Positions 59,599 through 64,000 of a DNA stretch of 64,000 nt are shown here, piece after piece. The position numbers and the translations under genes were made by a program. The notes beneath the pieces are model-generated. The model did no database searches, was not told where the DNA came from, and saw nothing but the letters and a program-made list of their open reading frames with translations. Position 1 is the first letter of the stretch. Each line of letters opens with the position of its first letter. Source of the stretch: an uncultured Eubacteriales bacterium (GTDB taxonomy: Bacteria > Bacillota > Clostridia > Oscillospirales > CAG-272); NCBI GenBank assembly GCA_905201895.1, contig CAJKPX010000007.1, forward strand, positions 7,360 to 71,359, read 5' to 3'.

Positions 59599-59629
59599 GG
59601 GGGCTCGGTGCATTGAGTCCCCTTTTTTT
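59599..59629 (+). terminator. Rho-independent terminator of the surface-protein gene
   Basis: GGGGGCTC (59599-59606), loop, GAGTCCCC (59615-59622), then TTTTTTT. Confidence 0.87.
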
Positions 59630-59640
59630 ATCCTCCCCCC

Positions 59641-59669
59641 TTGATTTGCGCGCACTTTTATGATATAAT
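59641..59669 (+). promoter_or_regulatory. Promoter of the LuxR-type gene
   Basis: TTGATT (59641-59646), 17-nt spacer, TATAAT (59664-59669). Confidence 0.78.
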
Positions 59670-59717
59670 GAAAAAAATGAACGGAACATCAGGATTTCAA
59701 ATGAGGGAGGTGAGGAT

Positions 59718-60686
59718 ATGACGCTCGGATATGGAATTACGTTTGGACTTGCAATCGGACTTTTGCTGCTGTATCTGCTGGTGGTCAAAAACAAGGAGCT
59801 CTGGCTCACGATGCTCTACGTTTGCGTCACGGTGGTCAACCTCGGCTATCTGCTCCTCTCCATGTCCAAAGACCTCGCGTTTGCCATCCTCGCCAACAAC
59901 GTGGTTTATCTTGGCAGCGTGTTCCTCTCCACCTGCATGCTCTTTACCATCATCAAGCTCTGCGGCTTTCAGGTCACGCGCCTGCACACCGTGGGCTGTC
60001 TTGCACTGGGTGTGCTGATGTTTGCGATCGTTGCAACATCGGGAATTCTGCCCTGGTACTACAAAAGCGTGAGCATCGAAACGGTTGGCGGCTCCACCAG
60101 GCTCGTCAAGGAATACGGCGTTCTGCACTCGGCTTATCTGGTCTATCTGCTCGCCTACTTTGCCGCGATGATCGCCACCATTGTTTATTCGGTGAGAATC
60201 AAGCGCGTTGGCTCCCCCAAGTTTGCGGGACTGATCGCGGGTGTGGTGTGCGGAAATATCCTCGTTTGGCTGTTTGAAAAGTTTGTCAATTGGGAATTTG
60301 AATTTCTCGCTGTCACCTACATCATGTCCGAGCTGCTCCTGCTCCTGCTCTATTGGATGATGCAAGACTACGTGCACGTCAAGGACCTTCCGCAACCGAT
60401 CCCGGCGGAGGGCATGCAGTTGGGAGAGGATATCGCCACGCTGCCGATGGAAATTAAGATCGGACGCATGCTGCTCGGACTGCAGGAGGGTGAGGTGCTC
60501 TCGGCAAGAGAGCGCGAGATTCTCGAGCTGGTGCTGCAAAACAAGCGACGCAAGGAGATTGCCGCAGAGCTGTGCCTCTCGGAAAACACCGTGAAAACCT
60601 ACACGCGCACGCTCTATGCCAAGCTCGGTGTGAGCTGCCGCGACGAGCTCTATGCGAGGCTCAACAGCCATCGGGGCGAGTGCTGA
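59718..60686 (+). CDS. Seven-TM-linked LuxR-family regulator
   Basis: 322 aa. Residues 1-215 hold about seven hydrophobic helices (GITFGLAIGLLLLYLLVV, LYVCVTVVNLGYLLLS, ...) like the histidine-kinase N-terminal 7TM sensor, then a linker and LSAREREILELVLQNKRRKE followed by IAAELCLSENTVKTY, the LuxR/GerE HTH. A membrane-bound one-component sensor that would bind DNA while attached. Signal unknown. AGGGAGGTGAGG before the ATG. Confidence 0.88.
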   Translation: MTLGYGITFGLAIGLLLLYLLVVKNKELWLTMLYVCVTVVNLGYLLLSMSKDLAFAILANNVVYLGSVFLSTCMLFTIIKLCGFQVTRLHTVGCLALGVLMFAIVATSGILPWYYKSVSIETVGGSTRLVKEYGVLHSAYLVYLLAYFAAMIATIVYSVRIKRVGSPKFAGLIAGVVCGNILVWLFEKFVNWEFEFLAVTYIMSELLLLLLYWMMQDYVHVKDLPQPIPAEGMQLGEDIATLPMEIKIGRMLLGLQEGEVLSAREREILELVLQNKRRKEIAAELCLSENTVKTYTRTLYAKLGVSCRDELYARLNSHRGEC

Positions 60687-60786
60687 AATGCGGTTGCGTT
60701 GCATATCAGAAAAGAGAAAACTGAATCGAAGGGGCGTTTCGCGCTCGCTTCCCCAAAAATACACGGCCGTGATCCCGCAAAAGGGG

Positions 60787-60815
60787 TTGCGGTCGTGCTT
60801 TCTTTGTGGTATAAT
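60787..60815 (+). promoter_or_regulatory. Promoter of the histidine phosphatase gene
   Basis: TTGCGG (60787-60792), 17-nt spacer, TATAAT (60810-60815). Confidence 0.72.
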
Positions 60816-60851
60816 GATACAGATAAGATATTTCACAAAAGGAGTGCTCGC

Positions 60852-61496
60852 ATGCATATTTTCCTGATCCGCCACGGAGAATCGCTCACCAACACGGGCG
60901 AAAATTACAGCCGCCGCGTCCCCGACCACCTCGTCTCGCTCACCGAAAACGGCAAGCGCCAGGCAAGCAAGAACGGCGCATGGCTCGCTGACTACTGCCG
61001 CAGGCGCGGAATCGACCTCTCGCGTGCGCGCATCTGGCGCAGCCCCTACCTGCGCACGCGTCAGACCGCCGACGCCTTCAACGCGCACCTCGGCATCCCC
61101 GACGTGCGTGAGGACATTACTCTGATCGAGCAGCAGTTTGGTCTGTTCGACGCCATTCCCGAAGAGGAATGGGGCACACTCTATCCCAATGAATACGCCG
61201 AATATATGCGACAATGCTCCAACAATGGCAGGTTTTACGCCCGTCTGCCGCTCGGTGAGAGCCCATTCGACGTGGCGATCCGTATCCATCAATTTATGGG
61301 CACGATCCACCGAGACCTCAAGAAGCACGGCGTGGACACCCTTTTTATCTTCACGCACGGCATTACTCTGCGCACCTTTCTGCTCCGTTGGTTTCACTAT
61401 TCTCCCGAATGGTATCAGGAGGAGCGCAATCCCAAAAACTGCTGGATTCGAGAAATTGAGGACGGACGCGACCTCGGCTATATCAACAAAGACTGA
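60852..61496 (+). CDS. Histidine phosphatase superfamily protein
   Basis: 214 aa. FLIRHGESLTNTGENY carries the RHG motif with the phospho-histidine, then RIWRSPYLRTRQTAD, LIEQQFGLFD and FTHGITLRTFLLRW (second catalytic His). Substrate not decided; phosphoglycerate-mutase-like. ATG 60852 with AAAGGAG upstream; frame extends upstream beyond the promoter. Followed by the kinase-like gene (21 nt). Confidence 0.93.
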   Translation: MHIFLIRHGESLTNTGENYSRRVPDHLVSLTENGKRQASKNGAWLADYCRRRGIDLSRARIWRSPYLRTRQTADAFNAHLGIPDVREDITLIEQQFGLFDAIPEEEWGTLYPNEYAEYMRQCSNNGRFYARLPLGESPFDVAIRIHQFMGTIHRDLKKHGVDTLFIFTHGITLRTFLLRWFHYSPEWYQEERNPKNCWIREIEDGRDLGYINKD

Positions 61497-61517
61497 CACA
61501 CAGATCGGAGACACCGC

Positions 61518-62603
61518 ATGACCCATCTGCAAAAAATGAAAGCACGCATGATCTCGCACGCGCGGCGTTATCCGCAACTGACCCTGCGGGATCTCTTCAA
61601 ATATCTCCACCAAAGCGCGCTCGGGTGCGAGCACCTGATCGCCTCCCCCGAGGCGGTGCTGGGCTACATCCGAGAGGAGGCGTCGCGCCTCCCTCCAAAC
61701 AGCGCACGCGCAACCGTCGAGCCGCTCTCGGGCAATTACAGCCGCCTGCATCTGCACTGCCTGCAACGCGGTCTTGCCCCCGAAACGCTCGCCAAGCTCT
61801 TTTTCCTCTCCGCCGTGCACGAGCAGGAGGGAGAGGCACGTCTGGATGAGCTGCTCACGCTTGCACGTGAGGCGATCGCAGAGGGGGCGCTCCCCTTCTC
61901 GCTCGCAAAATTCGACGCGGCGGCACAGGAGTGGCGCGCGGCAGGCTACCCCGCCATGCGACATTCCGAGGTATTCCGAGAGGAGTATTTCCCAGCCTAT
62001 CGCGTGATCGCCAACCGATTCGTCCCCTTTCTGCCGCTCCTGGAGAAGATTGACCGCGAGCTCGCATCGGGAGATGCCCCTCTGACGCTGGCAATCGAGG
62101 GTGGCAGCGCATCGGGCAAGAGCACGCTTGCCGAGCTTTTGCAAACGATCTACGGCTGTCCCCTGTTCCACATGGACGATTTCTTTCTGCGCCCCGCGCA
62201 GCGCACCGAAGCACGTCTTGCCGAGGCAGGCGGAAACGTCGACCGCGAGCGCTTCCTTTCAGAGGTGCTCGAGCCGCTCGCGCAAGGAAAGTCGGTGTGC
62301 TACCGTCCCTTTGACTGCATGACGGGCGAGCTCGCCGCACCCGTGTCGGTCACACCCACCCGTCTGCGCGTGATCGAGGGAGTCTATTCGATGCACCCCG
62401 ACCTCGCCGAGCATTACGATCTTTCGGTCTTTTTAGCCATCTCACCCGCGCTTCAGCATGAGCGGATCAAACAACGCAACTCCCCGCAGATGGCAGAGCG
62501 CTTCTTTACCGAATGGATCCCGCTTGAGGTCCGCTATTTCGAGGTCTGCAAGACCTCGGAGCGCTGTACGCTCGTGATCCCGATCGACAAAAAGTATTTC
62601 TGA
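61518..62603 (+). CDS. Uridine-kinase-like P-loop protein
   Basis: 361 aa. C-terminal half: TLAIEGGSASGKSTLAELLQ (P-loop), LFHMDDFFLRPAQR (uridine-kinase 'DDF' box), RLRVIEGVYSMHPDLAEHYD. N-terminal ~150 residues are helical and of unknown role. Kinase function and substrate inferred; homologous proteins are annotated as uridine kinases in Clostridia. Confidence 0.82.
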   Translation: MTHLQKMKARMISHARRYPQLTLRDLFKYLHQSALGCEHLIASPEAVLGYIREEASRLPPNSARATVEPLSGNYSRLHLHCLQRGLAPETLAKLFFLSAVHEQEGEARLDELLTLAREAIAEGALPFSLAKFDAAAQEWRAAGYPAMRHSEVFREEYFPAYRVIANRFVPFLPLLEKIDRELASGDAPLTLAIEGGSASGKSTLAELLQTIYGCPLFHMDDFFLRPAQRTEARLAEAGGNVDRERFLSEVLEPLAQGKSVCYRPFDCMTGELAAPVSVTPTRLRVIEGVYSMHPDLAEHYDLSVFLAISPALQHERIKQRNSPQMAERFFTEWIPLEVRYFEVCKTSERCTLVIPIDKKYF

Positions 62604-62627
62604 AATCCATATTCAAAGGAGCATAGC

Positions 62628-63911
62628 ATGAACAATACGATGACCTATTCTCGATCGGTCCCGATCAAGCAGGCATACGACGTGATCGTTTGCGGCGGCG
62701 GTGTGGCAGGCGTTGCCGCGGCTGTGAGTGCCGCGCGGCACGGACTTTCCACCCTGCTGCTCGAAAAAAGCAACATGCTCGGAGGTCTGGGCACGCTGGG
62801 ACTTGTCAATCTCTTTGTTCCGATGTGCAACGGACGCGGCAAGCAGATCATCTTCGGGCTTGCCGAGAAATGGCTGCGCATGAGCGCCGAGCTGGGCTGG
62901 GACACCATCCCTCCCGAATGGCAGAACGGCGAACCGACCGAGCCCACCACGCGGCGCTACACCCAACGCTATTCGCCCGCGATCTTTGCCTATCAGCTCA
63001 CCGAAACGGTGGTGGGGGCAGGGGTTGACCTGCTCTTTGACTGCATCGCAGCCGACCCGATCATGGAGGACGGGGTCTGTTGCGGCGTGATCACCGAGAG
63101 CAAGAGCGGCACCGCCTACCACCCTTGCCGCATGCTCATCGACACCACGGGCGACTGCGACGTGCTGCGTCGCGGCGGCATCCCAACGGTGCGCGGCGAG
63201 AATTTCTTTTCCTTCTTTACCAAAATGGTGACGCTGGAAAGCTGCCAACGCGCGATCGACGCGGGCGACATCGGCAAAATCTACCAGAGCTTCAGCGGCG
63301 GCGGGATCAACCTGTTCGGCGACAATCAGCCCGCGGACGTTCCCCGTTGGTCGGGACTCTCGGCACAGGAGGTCACCGACTATCTGGTGCGCAATCACCT
63401 CCTCATTCTCGACAAGCTCCGCACCACCGACCGCCGCACGCGTGAGATCGTCACCTCCCCCGGCATGCCGAACTTCCGCACCACCTGCCATATCAAGGGC
63501 GACTACTCGCTCAAGCTCTCGGACGCCTACCGACATTTCGATGATTCGGTTTGCGCCATCAACGATTTCGAGCACCGCGATCACCTCTTTGAGGTCCCGC
63601 TCCGTGCGCTCACCCGATCGGATTGCCCCAATCTCATCACCGCAGGCAGAAGCGCCGACGGAACGGGCTACGCATGGGACCTGCTCCGCGTCATTCCGCC
63701 CGCGATCCTCACAGGTCAGGCGGCAGGCGAGGCGGCGGCACTTGCACTCCGCACGGGCAGAGCGGTCTCGCAGGTCGACCTGCGCACCCTGCAAAATACG
63801 CTGGAGGGCGAGGGCGTGATGATCCACTTCCCCGACTCTTACGTCCCCGAGGACAAAACCGTGATCATCCACGGCAAAAACGCCGTTGAGATCGACGGGG
63901 GGCATAATTGA
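62628..63911 (+). CDS. FAD-dependent oxidoreductase
   Basis: 427 aa. DVIVCGGGVAGVAAAVSAAR is the FAD-binding GxGxxG, LLLEKSNMLGGLGTLGLVN follows, and DTTGDCDVLRRGG, ITAGRSADGTGYAWDLLRV are the family C-terminal FAD contacts (FAD_oxidored/'glucose-inhibited-like' group). Substrate unknown; often next to sugar genes. AAAGGAG before ATG 62628; ATG 62640 alternative. Bases 63912-64000 hold no gene I can support. Confidence 0.92.
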   Translation: MNNTMTYSRSVPIKQAYDVIVCGGGVAGVAAAVSAARHGLSTLLLEKSNMLGGLGTLGLVNLFVPMCNGRGKQIIFGLAEKWLRMSAELGWDTIPPEWQNGEPTEPTTRRYTQRYSPAIFAYQLTETVVGAGVDLLFDCIAADPIMEDGVCCGVITESKSGTAYHPCRMLIDTTGDCDVLRRGGIPTVRGENFFSFFTKMVTLESCQRAIDAGDIGKIYQSFSGGGINLFGDNQPADVPRWSGLSAQEVTDYLVRNHLLILDKLRTTDRRTREIVTSPGMPNFRTTCHIKGDYSLKLSDAYRHFDDSVCAINDFEHRDHLFEVPLRALTRSDCPNLITAGRSADGTGYAWDLLRVIPPAILTGQAAGEAAALALRTGRAVSQVDLRTLQNTLEGEGVMIHFPDSYVPEDKTVIIHGKNAVEIDGGHN

Positions 63912-64000
63912 GGATAGGATTTTTCGGGGGAGAAACTTTTTGAAAAAAAGCTTCGTTAGCGTAAAATGATTGTGTTTTCTTGTTTGTGGGGAAAACTTCT

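Overview
The window looks like the chromosome of an uncultured, gut-type Clostridia (Bacillota) with moderately high GC. The evidence is a Gram-positive cell-division cluster (miaA, an HlyD-like gene, yggS, sepF), strong AGGAGG ribosome-binding sites, sigma-A promoters of the form TTGACA-17-TATAAT, and a huge signal-peptide surface protein with 13 InlB-B-like repeats. No species is named because no marker gene here decides it.

Layout. 1-3.8 kb: minus-strand host operon plus an orphan RelB/DinJ-type antitoxin with its own palindromic operator. 4.2-4.8 kb: mazF with a long low-complexity tail. 5.0-5.1 kb: tRNA-Ser(GCU) with a consensus promoter. 5.1-50.0 kb: a complete-looking prophage integrated into the 3' end of that tRNA (27-bp attL/attR). 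50.0-51.2 kb: an accretion zone with the displaced tRNA terminator, a second tRNA 3' remnant, a small zincin gene and two copies of a structured repeat. 51.3-59.5 kb: the giant surface protein. 59.7-63.9 kb: a membrane-linked LuxR-type regulator, a histidine phosphatase, a uridine-kinase-like protein and an FAD-dependent oxidoreductase.

The prophage has podovirus (T7/P22-like) virion logic in a temperate phage. The late operon on the minus strand runs terS, terL, portal, a 1245-aa peptidoglycan-binding/coiled-coil protein, a 2883-aa polyvalent ejection-type protein, scaffold, decoration, major capsid, gp11-like adaptor, gp12-like nozzle, fibre-like proteins, then membrane proteins and accessory genes. 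No tape measure or tail tube gene was found, and no endolysin was recognised. The early operon (46.3 to 34.7 kb, minus) holds a Cro-like repressor, an excisionase-like protein, Gp157, a Sak4-like ATPase, an SSB-like protein, DUF1064, a DUF4373-type replication initiator, many tiny Cys-rich proteins, a methyltransferase, a radical-SAM protein, dUTPase and an ArpU-like late regulator. It has no phage DNA or RNA polymerase. The lysogeny module (46.5-49.9 kb, plus) has an S24 CI repressor, a second XRE regulator, a DUF1064 paralogue, a small membrane protein and the tyrosine integrase. A separate plus-strand island of five tiny genes (33.4-34.6 kb) with a perfect promoter sits between the early and late operons.

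How it fits together: CI at the 46.4-kb operators should hold the early promoter shut. On induction the early operon ends in the ArpU-like gene, whose likely target is a pair of GGTCGCAAA repeats just upstream of the -35 of the late promoter before terS. Integrase acts at the tRNA core through paired 11-bp-spaced arm sites found at both prophage ends. The phage restores a terminator behind the tRNA it interrupts. Least described items: an apparent antisense sRNA inside the NUMOD-like early gene, the covarying structured repeats outside attR, paralogous 'DFSGQG' micro-proteins, a broken PAPS-reductase-like gene with a GA tract, and identical Cys4 knuckles in portal and nozzle proteins.
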